DNA of 64,000 nt from Apostichopus japonicus (Eukaryota; Echinodermata; Holothuroidea; Aspidochirotida; Stichopodidae), in the NCBI RefSeq assembly GCF_037975245.1, contig NC_092568.1, positions 8,319,001-8,383,000 on the forward strand, given 5' to 3'. Below the pieces are notes generated by a model that saw nothing but the letters and a program-made list of their open reading frames with translations, made no database searches and was not told the origin of the DNA. The first letter of the stretch is position 1. The number at the start of each line of letters is the position of its first letter. A program made the translations under genes and the position numbers. Of the stretch, positions 39,101 through 50,300 are shown piece by piece.

Positions 39101-39582
39101 ATCCCAAAAATGTAAAACATGTGCAAAAATGTAATAAGCATATTTGGAATGAAACAAGGGTAAAGTAGGCCTAAAGTTTGTCTCAGTGACATGGTTCTTT
39201 TCTTATAAGATCTGGACATTAATTAGTATTTTAAAGGAATATTCACATAAATATATTCTATCAGAGTTCAGACTTTACCAGTAGCATGGGCCATTGACAA
39301 TGTACCATGTTGTTACATTTTCAGGCCTATAGGCCTAATGCACAAACTGTCTTAATATTTAGGTCTAGCGTATCATTGGGGACGCACTTGAAGTTACAAA
39401 GGCGCGCTATATATGAGCACGGATCGCGAGTAACTTAGCCTAACGTTGGGTATATATATACGAGACCTAGCCTAGGTTAGAATCTGAAGATGAGGCTAGC
39501 GTGCGCGTCAATTAATTAATCGCAACGAAAAATGGCACACTAAACTAAACACATATAAACTTACCATCATATCATCATCCAT
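30161..39582 (-). CDS. Uncharacterised large acidic repeat protein, 1854 aa, 5 exons
   Basis: Exons, minus strand: 39582-39565 (MDDDMM), 38189-38047, 37411-37243, 36308-31916 and 31002-30161. Phases 0, 2, 0, 1 match at every junction and the total is 5565 nt including TAA. An in-frame TAG seven codons upstream fixes the ATG. The N-terminal ~60 residues (EFMKESVADPRFQNLMMLVK, RSELRALLDECMKK) look like a compact helical domain. A Ser/Asp/Glu-rich body follows, with seven ~110-residue repeats (each with SDDKKTAS, ERCSDLSSEKSVHNL, DVKPAD, PSDEEVTPETD, WCPDAANNASVYNLDQ). Two copies of a 130-residue conserved module sit at about 580-715 and 1293-1428. The last exon has three ~40-residue repeats (LHFEEINKVSK, KIPEHGDTKETI) and a basic C-terminus. 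There is no signal peptide or membrane segment. I do not recognise the family. Confidence 0.88.
32353..32765 (-). repeat. Conserved module copy 2 inside the repeat-protein gene
   Basis: This encodes TLKEELLESCIAKGMRRQFI through LAELRESGLALVDYMEP. It is nearly identical at DNA level to 34493-34905. The module is mostly helical-looking and much less acidic than its surroundings, with LDELAWPYDPLAELRESGL as its signature. Such conservation against a diverged repeat background suggests it is the functional unit of the protein, or a recent gene conversion. Confidence 0.85.
34493..34905 (-). repeat. Conserved module copy 1 inside the repeat-protein gene
   Basis: This is the partner of 32353-32765, starting 2.14 kb away. 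Differences are few: for example tctacgagTgcc versus tctacgagGgcc, and tcTgtg versus tcAgtg near the middle. Both copies are preceded by NSSSSS(D/N)DTSCNK and end at YMEPTS, so the same borders are duplicated. Confidence 0.85.
36847..37175. repeat. Diverged tandem duplication in an intron, unit about 175 bp
   Basis: The blocks starting acaagaattttccgcctgat (about 36849) and acaagacatttctgtctgat (about 37020) run in parallel through 'atattttcacat', 'aactcttg' and 'atgaga'. The pair lies in the intron between exons 3 and 4 of the repeat-protein gene. No function is apparent. Confidence 0.6.
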
Positions 39583-41150
39583 ATTGCGTTTCTGATAATG
39601 CTATCGATGTTCTAAAACTTCACTTACAGACAATAGCTACGTAATCGCCAAAAGAAGTGACTCTCCCGAGACTTGATGAGCTGTTGCTATGTTAGTGTTA
39701 GCTTACAATGTACGTACGTACAGTTACCCTAACTACGTGTTGAAATGTATCAATGTTTATGCGGCCGATAACCTAACCGATGACATAGTAACTAAGCTGT
39801 ACCATTGCAGAAATAGGGAAACAAGTTTTACAATTTTTATGAACGTTTAGGCCTTCCGCTTACAAGTTTCACTAAATATACTATAAATACAAATATAATA
39901 TCACAAATAATGTGTACTGATTAAATATGAGAAGAACTACCGAAATTTTCTAGCAAATTTCATAAAACTCTGTTTTTTACTCAGCGAATATTACCGTATT
40001 GGATAATCAATTCGTTCATCAATCGGAGATGACATAGTGCGCATGCGTGACAGACCGGTTGGAATCACACATATTTATTTCTCTGTGGTTGTTACCACCT
40101 ATCGGTACCGCCAAAGAACTATAGACAGTTCTTTTGCCTATCACACACACACACACACTAAAACCTATATACAAACGCCAAGGCTATGATAAAATGTATC
40201 GTTTTGTCGGGGTACGCTTTCTGTTTAAACGGCAAAAAAACTGAAGATTCTCGTTTTCACACTGCCTATCATCTTGAAAAAATCGTCTTAATTTTGAAAA
40301 TACAGTTTTGTCAAGATGCACTAACCATATAACTAAACGTCAAAATTCTGAGAATTACTGTTTGGCATACCGTCTTTACAATGTGCACGTCACTGAAAAT
40401 CTGAATTTATTGTTTGTTTTATTGTTCTTTATCAAGTGGTCACCAAGTTTTGTGGACCATCCTATCACGTTATATTCTTATTAAGACTTGATTTAATAAA
40501 AGCAAAACAAAAACACAATTGGGTAGGCTATCTTTCATTATATTTCAGAGGTCTTTATCAAAGAAAAATATGAATCCCCGGAAAGTTGCCAAACAAACAT
40601 AGTAAACATGATGGTGTTGGATTAGAATATTTATTTCCAACTCTATGGTAACCATGCATAATATGCGGCGGGGTTAATGATTTCTCCAAACGGGGATAGG
40701 GGCGGGAGATGTGAGAAGTATCGGTATAGATACTTTACTACCACCGCGAAATAGAGGTGCATAAGAAAACAGAAAACAAAGGTATATCGAAGAAACACGT
40801 AAATAATATTAGACAAACAGCTCAAATTTAAAGAGAAATGTTGGTCATAGGGTACCAGGTTCTAATGTCCCTCTTTATTTTTAGTTTAATAAGTAGCAAT
40901 AAAGGCAGGGGAATTAAAACAAAATATAGGGAGGGGGTAAGCCCAGTATACCTTCCAGTATCACATAATATGATCAGTGAATTTACGACCAATAAGTAAC
41001 GAAATTATTGTATAAATTTACTGGCAGAAATACTGGCGTTTTTTGTCTTTTTTTTTCAACCATCAAGAATTGGCAGGTAGGCCTATGCCGTAGATACAAA
41101 AAATTCCCGAACTAATTATCTCTTTTTCTGCCGTCGCAAGGAAGAGATAT
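39583..41150. other. Upstream region of the repeat-protein gene
   Basis: The promoter of the gene starting at 39582 should lie in the first few hundred bases. A short (CA)n run sits near 40141-40158. No other gene was recognised. A minus-strand open frame at 40643-40825 has no recognisable product and no supporting splice sites. Confidence 0.4.
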
Positions 41151-41156
41151 ACTCAC

Positions 41157-41400
41157 CTGTCGAGCAATACTCGAGCGACCTCTGAGTCGCTCGGCGGCGA
41201 CTTCTTCACTTCGCTCCATCTTTCTGCTTGACTCCCTATGTAAATACGGGTGGCTTCATACCTTCTCTTCTTAGTTCTCATCCATTTTCTCTTTTCTGGT
41301 GAAGTTATAGGTTTCTCAAACACTTGTATTTTCCTTTTGAGCTCTTCTCTATAAGTTCGCTTCCATGATATAGAGTTACTTTTCTCTGCCGGCGTCGTAA
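41157..41400 (-). CDS. Isolated coding-like exon or gene fragment, basic protein
   Basis: The open frame encodes a basic, helical sequence: SWKRTYREELKRKIQVFEKP, then KRKWMRTKKRRYEATRIYIG, then QAERWSEVKKSPPSDSEVAR and VLLD. It lacks an in-frame ATG at its left end and its stop lies inside a perfect donor (CAG|GTGAGT, 41157/41156), which suggests an internal exon, not a complete gene. A possible acceptor (ggcag) lies near 41388. The pattern 'YIG...RW..(L/V)K....SD.E.A..LLD' reminds me of short N-terminal regions in expanded animal protein families, some of them transposon-related. That is memory, not a search. No partner exon was found. Confidence 0.4.
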
Positions 41401-41946
41401 GCAACCCATGACATCATTACGTAAGGCGTACTACATCACTATGCTTGGTTGTTGTGAATGAATCTATTTTAATGAATGTCTCAAAAATAAACATCTTAAC
41501 TATTTACTGATTGATTGAATTCAAACTAGTGGATTTAGGGGACCTGCATGCGATTAATTTACAGAAGGAATTCGTCGGAAGACACTCTACTCATTATCTG
41601 CAAAAAGTCTTTAATTACTCGCCAATAAACGCTCTTGGCAGGGAAAAAATTTGGCTAATATCTAAGTTTACTGTATTGTGATTGATACAAGTAAAAAAAA
41701 ACTCGATGGACATGTCAAAAGGCTGGGAATTAAAACCGTGACAAAACGCAAAAAGCTGCATTAATTTTTCACTTTGTTTTACGATCAAGTGTTGAGCTAA
41801 CTTAGTCAAGTCTAAATTACTTGGTCAAGTATAAAGACTTGGTCAAGTCTAAATATTTTCTGTAAGGGAGATGGGTTTTGCAAATGCTGAATATAAAATA
41901 TTGTAAGCTCTTAACTTGACCTGATTGGTTACAGTGTCAACATTGG

Positions 41947-41966
41947 TAACAGTGTCGACACTGTTA
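41947..41966. other. Perfect 20-bp palindrome
   Basis: TAACAGTGTCGACACTGTTA is its own reverse complement, with another GTGTCAACATTGGTAACAGTG-like block just before it. It lies close to the left end of the foldback-like element at 41999. It could be a dimeric protein-binding site or a remnant of an inverted repeat. Confidence 0.6.
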
Positions 41967-41998
41967 ACATTCTACCGATATGAAAAGAAACAAAGCAA

Positions 41999-42360
41999 GG
42001 GCGTAGGAACCGGGGGGGGCTGGGGGGCGCCAGCCCCCCCAGTGAAAAATGTGGAGGGGCGGAAGTATCATTCCGCCCCCCCCCGCTTCGCCAGTCAGAA
42101 AACCCCTTTTTCATTTCCAAATGAGAAAAAAAACCTCATTTGGAGCACCAAATTGCATCTAAGGCCAGGTGAAAATACAAAATTAAGTTTACAAAATGGA
42201 GTGGGTGTTGAAGTGTGCTATATTGCACCAAATCGCATCTGAGGCCACCTGGAAATGCAAAAAAATTCCAAAGGGGAGGGGGACACCCCCTCCCCTTAGA
42301 CCTCTCCCCAGGTCGGCCATCAGTCTTCAGCCCCCCCACTCCAAAGAACCTTCCTACGCC
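41999..42360. mobile_element. Short foldback-like interspersed element with GGCGTAGGAA ends
   Basis: The left end reads GGGCGTAGGAACC and the right end TTCCTACGCC, an inverted pair of about 10 bp. The interior has long G and C runs that can pair (ggggggctggggggcgccagccccccc, given here as a composition description). An internal ~78 bp repeat is also present (gcaccaaattgcatctaagg at about 42146 and gcaccaaatcgcatctgagg at about 42224). No transposase is encoded. The target duplication was not resolved. Confidence 0.5.
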
Positions 42361-44361
42361 ACTGAAACAAAGAAAAAGAAAAGTCCTGGATCAGCCCCCG
42401 AAGACAATACTAACGATAAATTCTGACTGCAAAGTTATGATTACATGAGTATTTTATTTACATACATTCTACACTTGAAATACATATAACATAGTGCCCT
42501 TACACATTCCTGTTATGTTTTCTGCTTTGTGATATATTGCTACTATAATCTACAATGTACAAAAATATACAACTTTCTTTAACACTTTGCAAATCAATTG
42601 ATAACAACATCAAGTAATTGATTGCAAACAGTTTACCAACAAAAAAAAAATTTACAGAAATTTTTGATTTATGATATGTGATCTGTATAAAAATCTCTGA
42701 ATCAAAGTCACACGTAAAAGCACAGCGCTCAGAAGCATACAAAACATTCTGTGTGATTTGTATGCAGAAGCTCTGGATGATTAACTCAAAAGTTCCACTT
42801 GACGAACGATTAACAAGCTTTAGAAAGCACAGGTTCATGTGTTTTAAACAATTTTGGTTGACTTGGAAACTCCTGACAAATGCATCAAACGATCTATTTT
42901 GCCATCATTACGAATATAGTGATCAATTCATGGTGGTTCCATCTCGATGGTACTAAAACTCATAGCAACAGTATGTCAAGCTTTGTGGAACTAGATAGGA
43001 CAGATATGATAACACCCTCTATTAAGTATATTCACCATCTGATCAATAAACCTAATCCAATCAATAGATAAAGATTAGTCAAGGATCAAAGCTCATTAGT
43101 TTTTTGGGTACATTAAATCAATCACTCTTGTAACTATTAATTAATCAACAGATCCACTTAAAAATTATAATTAAAAAAATATGATCACTTTCTTTACAGA
43201 CATTAAAACTAATCAATAAAAAACCTTATCCGATCAATACATAAAGATTGTCCAAGGATCAAAACTACTTTGTTTTTTTGTGTACATTAATGCAATCACA
43301 TTTGTAAACTATAAAATGATGAACAGGTCTACATGAAAAATATTATCAATTTCTTTATCAAAAATTTGAGACAAATTAAAAGATAGTTATGAAAAGGTCA
43401 AACCCACAACGGTGTTTCTATACATTCGTGTAACTGTTTACTCTTGAACCATTAATTGATGAATTCAAACCAATCAATGTTTCATAGCATGAGGTAACTA
43501 GAAATGGAAGTTATCACTCTTTCCACCACCAATGGAATAATGAAGCTAATTGAACCAATGCAAACAGAATAGTTGTGGTGAAAATTAACACAGCCATACA
43601 CTCTTGAAACAGGATCAAATTAAAAATGGCCATACTTTCAAAATTTCAGCCCCCACCCCACCCCCCATTATCAGATATCAAAGTTTGATTTTAAAAAATG
43701 CATGAGAATATTTTTCCAAACGTGATAGAAAAAAGGATCTTTAACACCAATTTCATAGAAAATTTAGTTCCAAAAGTGAATGAATTGCAAATAAACCATA
43801 GAATCTATAATAACCCCCCCCCCCCCCAAAAAAATAATTAGCCAGAGTTAAAAATGTTACACAAAAAAAAAACATCTATTAAATGTTGAATTCAACAACA
43901 TACTCAAAATTTGAAAATGTAATGCAAATGATTGTCTACAAATACCTGTGTGGATATAAATATATAAATATTTTTCAATAATACACATTTTTATGATAAC
44001 AGCTAAAAAGTATGAAGAAAAATTCACTTTAGAAAGATGTTAATTAAAGATCTAGCTACTTTGAAAGTGAGAAATTGCATTTCCATTTAACAAGCCTTGT
44101 ATATTTACAACATCTAATTAACACAAATCTCATTAAAATAAATATGTTTGCCATATCCTCCCTGTGTAGAAAATATCACCTTCATGGAAATAAATCAATC
44201 ACATGGGAGTAAAGAATAGCTTGTTTGAACCCTCATTGCTTTTGGCGAAGGCCAAAGGTCAATTGAGTTCTACGGCTGTTAATATCAGACATAGGGACGG
44301 CAACGCACAGACTGCAGTTGGCTACGGTTCTTCTCCATGACGTATCTTCAAAATAAACAGT
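42361..44361 (-). other. Probable 3' UTR and flank of the CFAP97-annexin gene
   Basis: The stop codon of the gene to the right lies at 44362-44364. AT-rich non-coding DNA follows on the minus strand. A candidate AATAAA signal is visible on the minus strand near 42452-42458 (plus strand ttttattta), but I cannot say where transcripts end. A C run lies at 43813-43827. No gene was recognised. Confidence 0.35.
43035..43385. repeat. Diverged tandem duplication, unit about 175 bp
   Basis: Two consecutive blocks share 'atcaataaa(a)ccta(a/t)tccaatc', 'ataaagatt', 'caaggatcaaa' and 'tgtacatta', starting near 43040 and 43213. They lie downstream of the CFAP97-annexin gene stop, possibly within its 3' UTR. 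Confidence 0.55.
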
Positions 44362-47300
44362 CTAGGTCTTGTCCTGTTTTTCATTCACATCAACTGCTAA
44401 ACTTTGCTGGAAACAAGAAGAAAAAAATGAAGGTTATTTACAAAAATAATAATAATAATAATTAATTAACAGTTCTTATATAGCGCAACTTACAATAAAG
44501 TCTTGCCGCGCTGTACTTAACCTTGGTCATTGGTAACTTGTCACACCTACACACCAAAGTGTGCAAAATTCAAACAATCTCTCCTGGGGCACCACAGTGC
44601 ACCACAGCCACATGTCCCCTGGGGGACTTCCCATAGGGTGCAGCCACAAACCGGCGCACGCAACTATATTTACAAGTCAGTGAAATCACCTCGCAAGTCC
44701 TCATTTATACACCTGGGAAAAGAGAGGCAATGGAGATAAAGTGCCTTGCCCAAGGAAACAACGCAATGATCTGGCCAGGGCTCGAACCTGTAATCCTTAG
44801 ATCACAAGTCCACTGCCTTAACCACTTGACCACAATGCCCAAAAATGAGCAAGGATCTTCTTCTATACTACATCAATCCAGGTCATAGATGATGATCTAA
44901 TTACCCTTAAATCTCATTTGTCTTCTCTCTAAATTTAGCATGTCTTACCAAAATTTGAATTAAAGTTTCAAAAGAGCTCTGCAAAGCAAGAAACAAATGC
45001 TCTTAGGGTGGCAGTAAAATGCATGTTGATTTGTGAACATTAGTGACCATTATTGTGACTTTTTAGCAGATTTTGGGGTGATATTACTGATGACCTTAAA
45101 GCAAGAATCACGCAGGGTTGGGAAAGGCTTCAAGGTTAATGATGATAAAACATACTCAAGAATGACAGCATCAAATGGGAACATCATCTACTTTATTGCA
45201 GTGACAGAACTTTGGTGAAATTTTAACAAAGCCACTTGAACATGATAATCCTTGAGACCAATATTTGTGACTTTTAATATCAATGAAGTTTAAAAGTATA
45301 CACAATTTTTTATGAGGTAAGAGTAGGTACCTGTGCTTCGAAAGGATAGGAATATGAACCAGGGGATTATGGGAAGTGGATCGAAATGATATTAGCTTTG
45401 TCATAACAGAAATATTTTGAAGGTATTGTCAGTTTGGGGTATACTATATCATTGTAAAAATCATTTTGGACTATCTAGCATAGCATTGGGAATAAGTTAA
45501 ACTGTTCTGCATAGACAATCGATGTATTGAGTGTTCTGTGACTCTCAGCCTGCTGACTGAACACCACCCGACTCAACCTTTATAACATGGATATTTGAGG
45601 ATATCCCGGTAATGTGCATGTGCTTAAGGTTATGCCTAATCAGGTATTTGCCAGTTTTCAGTTGTCTGCTTCATTCGTGGAAATTCAACTCGTCGTGTTT
45701 CCCCGAATGCATTTGATCTAAAACAGGCATTGGTTGTTAAAAAAACAGTTGTTGTGTTTGCTCGTCAGTCTTTTAGTATGTGCTGATCAGTTGTAACACT
45801 ATCGGTATTCACAAGGTAAAAAAAAACTCGGCCATGACAGTCAAGTTGAGTTGGGTCAAATGTGGCGTACTATGTCCGGCTAAAATACACTACAAATTCT
45901 TACATTTTCTTTCTCAATCTCCTTCACCTCAGCTTTCCTCTCCACTCTCGGACTCTTCAAGACAGCCTTGGCTAAGGGATTATCTGCTGGCATCGCCACA
46001 TCCATATCTGGTGGCGGTCTCTTCAGAGGCTTAGGGTACGGAGGAAGCTGGCCCTTTGTTTTCGGATTCAAGTCTTGTTGTTTCTAAAAAATAAAATGCA
46101 AAACTTAATGAAATTTTGTACACCTCTGAGTCTTCTGACTTCCTGTTTGCAAAATTTAACAATGAAAAGAAAATAAGTGAAACTATTCACAGATCACACT
46201 TGAACTATGAACCTCATAATGTACTAGACTTCAAAGGGGCAGGCTTAAATAAACACGTTTCCTAGCATTTTGGTCATCATCAAGTCATGCCTAGTTATAC
46301 TTTGTAACATAGTCCCTTTTAAAAAATTTCACCAATATAACTTCAACAATACCTAGACAGAAATTTCAAAATTATTTGTGAAAATATCCTACAGAAGAAT
46401 CTCTTCAATATTAAATAATTTCACTTTTTTTGTTGTTGACCCTTTTGAACTTACTTCTTTCGGCAATTCTGTTGGTGGCTTGTCTGGGTTGCCATGGACA
46501 ACAACCATCTGTACCAATGCTTTCTTGCAAGTCATCCGTAGCCGTTTATTGATACCATCCATGAGAGTTTCCCCAAACAATCTCTTGAAGGCTTTCCTAA
46601 TCAGTGCCATATCGACCTGTAAATGAAAAACAAAACGAGTTTAAATGAGTACATAACACCGTAGCAACCCACCTGATGGAACTAAATAATGACAAAAAGG
46701 TTACTTTGATAAAATGGCCACAAAGTTTCAAACATTTCAAAGAGTGTTTGTATCAACATTTTTAACTTTACAAGTTTTAGCCTGTGGAAAAATTTCATCA
46801 TTTTTGGACAACCTTTGTCTTCCCAAATTTTGATGGTGACGTAAACTGGGCAAAAAAGTCTTCGACGAACTTTGGTTCCATGAAATGATGTTTTTCAGTC
46901 CCTTTAATTTGAACATGTTTGGATTATTGGGCTGTGACAGTTTTGTTGTCTGAACATTTTTTCTCTTTGAAGAGACAAAGGCAATTGAAGTAATACACTA
47001 ACGTGCATATTGAAATTGTATCGATGATAGAAATCCCAACTTAAATATCATCACAGAATGAAGGCAAACAAAATATTTAAATTTCATTTAACATATTGTT
47101 ACATCACATTACCCCAACTGCAGTTTGTCCGATATTATTAGATGTGTTAGACTGAATATTGAATATGCAGTTTTCAAAATTGTACTTTCTCCGAAAGAAA
47201 TGAAATCATCAAAGAATGAAGCAATTACAAGTTGCTTTAACAATTTCATGAGATAAAACAATGATCTACAAAAGAAAAAGAAAAAAGTGGTACTGACCTC

Positions 47301-50300
47301 TGACCTCATGATAATTATGCGCATAACTGTCTCTTCGTCACCGCTTGCTTGGAGATTTACCTGTATCTGCTCGGCAAGGAATTGAGGGCAATCACTCAAA
47401 CATTTCACTGAAATTTGAAATCGAACAAAGATAGATTGAATATAAAAAAAGTGTAATCTCTAATGCTTAAAGTTCATCTTTGACTGTTATATATGTATCA
47501 GTAAGGGAAATATCTTTGATGCTTGCATAAAGATGCTTGTTGAAGTGTTCGTAAGAGTGGCCATTACTGGACCGTCTAGCAAACTTGGGGCAATATTGAT
47601 GATCTCAAATGAAAAGCTTTATATTTTAATAGATGATATTGTAGGCATTCGTAGGAAAAAACATAAACATTTTCTCGTCATTTGATGCAATTTCAACAAA
47701 ATCTTGATCAAAGTAAGAAACCCTACAAGATTTCTTTTATGAAATCAAAATCAACTGGAGATTTAAATTTAATCTTGCCAAAGCACTTTTCCCCAAAAGT
47801 CTTGATCACAAATCAATAACATTCAGAATGGTCCTTATTATTTCAAATTTAGTTAGTCTAAGTAATTGTATTGTTTTATTAGTCTAGTTATCAAACAGTA
47901 TCAAAATAATCTAAGAGCCATTTTTGTGCATATGTTGACAGTGACTACTAAACAGGATTGCAAAGTGAGCTGTGGTAATTATACTCACCCAATGAGACCA
48001 TAGCATCACGGTAGTCTGCCACGAGCAACCTCTCAATCTCCTCCAGAGAGCTTTTACCAGTTATCTGTTTTCAGGGAAACCAAAAGCAAATGATTAACAT
48101 AATTTGCCAAATATTACAGAATGAAAGAAATGCAAGCTGTTGATGTCCATCAACAGATGTAAGAAAGGAGAAAAAAACAAATCCAAGTTGGTTAGCAGTG
48201 AAAATTGTCACTGTATGCCAAATTAAATTGAAGAATTAGTGTTAGAAAAACCTTGCTAAATTTCCTCCAAATTTGCTCACTAGTATATGCAACTTCCTGC
48301 TATTGTTTGCAAAGCAGAAAACAGAGCACACCAAATACATACAGGTTAAACAAGCATGACAAAAAAAAAGTAGGGATGTTCCTCCTTTTTAAATTGGTCC
48401 AAAAATGAATATAGAATAAAGGGCTAAAAAATGTTAACAATAAAACTTTCAATGTGACATCCACAAAACATAGCTCTCTCTCTACAAGGTAATAATGTTA
48501 CCTGTTCATAATTGTGCAGGACAGTTACGATATGACTCCAGCTTGCTGTCTGTAGTAACTCAGCCATTTTTCCAGAATCTGCATTCCAACGGTCTTCTTC
48601 TTGGGTTGCTATCAGCTGCTCGGTGTCTTTATCAGCTGTTTCTTTGTCAATACTTGTAGATTCTGATCTGGTACCCTAAACAAGGAAATATGGATTGATT
48701 AAATCACCGTTTCCATTCACAACAAAATCAATAAATGCACCACTACAAGCAGGGCATTAATCAAAAACAGGAAATAATGGGTCTTGTATGTGAATTTGGT
48801 ATCCCTGCTCAAGGGAGGAATCCAATGCAAGGGTCGGATGGTGGGGGGAGGGGGGGGGAGTGTTTTCTTGATTGCAAGTTCTCACATGCATATGGTATCG
48901 ATTTTCAGCTTTGAAATGTAACTTCATTGACACAATATTGTTTTGGTGCATGTCTATAATCCAGCCATACAACATTATTTGTTTCATTACAATGACAGAA
49001 CAATGCCTACTCACTTAAACAATGTTATCTCTTCACTACTGCATAATGTTGCCTAAAACCCACAATGACCATATGATATTGAAGGACATTTTACATTCTC
49101 TTAATAAAGGAACATATACTGAATTATCCATACAAAGAAGTATTTAAAACAAGTAGTCTTACCTTCACTATGGCAAGAAGCAAGTATCTCAGCTGACCTT
49201 TGACCTCTGCTTTAATATCCTCCTCAAGCTCTATGCTGTATTTTGTTGCATAAGCTGACCTTATTGCACCTAACGCCTGTTAGTGAAGAGAGTGTTACAG
49301 ACATGCGTAATGTTTTATCTAAACATATATGTATATATAGCACTAACAATAGCAGGACTTGTAACAGACACGCAGAAATGCCCCCTCGACATGATTAAAT
49401 GCGTAAAAGTACCAGCAAATGCAAGATTTCCTAAGTTACTCACAAATCATGCAGTTCTAGTTTAAGTTTTAAGAAAGTGAGTTTCAAAATTTACAGTAAT
49501 TAACTAGAACATACTGATTAGAGTGACCACAATTTACATCAACATCTACATTTATGTGTCAAAAAAATTTCAGAACAAGAACAAACTATAAAAAAAGGCT
49601 ATAGACACAGACTGTACTGCCCAGACCGAAACCACCATCCACAATGTCTTAAATCAATTCATCCCACTTTCTCTCCATGCTAACACCAACCCCCCCCCCA
49701 CCCCCACCTGTAAATTAATATTATTTTCTGTATCACCTTCATCTAGGTACATCTCATGCCTCACCATCATGGAGAGTACTGCATCTTCTTGAATGCATAG
49801 AGAAATATAGAAGAAAAATTAATTTCTTTGCTGAGAACTTACCCCATTGTTTCTTGTACATAATACCTCAACCAAGGTTTCTGTAAAAGGCCCTTGACCC
49901 TGAAAACAAAAAGGAACAAATACTTTCAGGAAATGTATTACCACAAAATGTCTGCTATGTATTGGGACTTGTATTCAAAGAGGTAGTATAGTAAAGCTAA
50001 GACATATTCTTTATGGGGGCAAATTATCAATAATAAGCTGTGTTTGAATTGACAATATCCATTAGACCTCTCTGTGAAGAAGCAGTCTTTATTCAAACTT
50101 CGGATTGATGAGTACGGGTGATGGTGTAGTAACTATTACGATTCTTACGATACAAAGAAATCACATTGAAACAATACCATGACATTTACTGTTTAAAACC
50201 CTTCTGAAGATTAGCTTTCTTTTCTTTGTAAAAAATTGTCCTGAACAGATCAATACCACGTTGGTAACTGTTAACTTAGAAAATGGGACCACAAGATGGT

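Noticed and set aside
40643-40825. Hydrophobic 60-codon open frame
   Set aside because: It is AT-driven aromatic/aliphatic bias with no homologous pattern and no splice sites.
44778-44840. Functional tRNA gene
   Set aside because: A and B boxes are present but acceptor-stem and anticodon-stem pairing are not convincing, and the 3' part continues as a SINE body.
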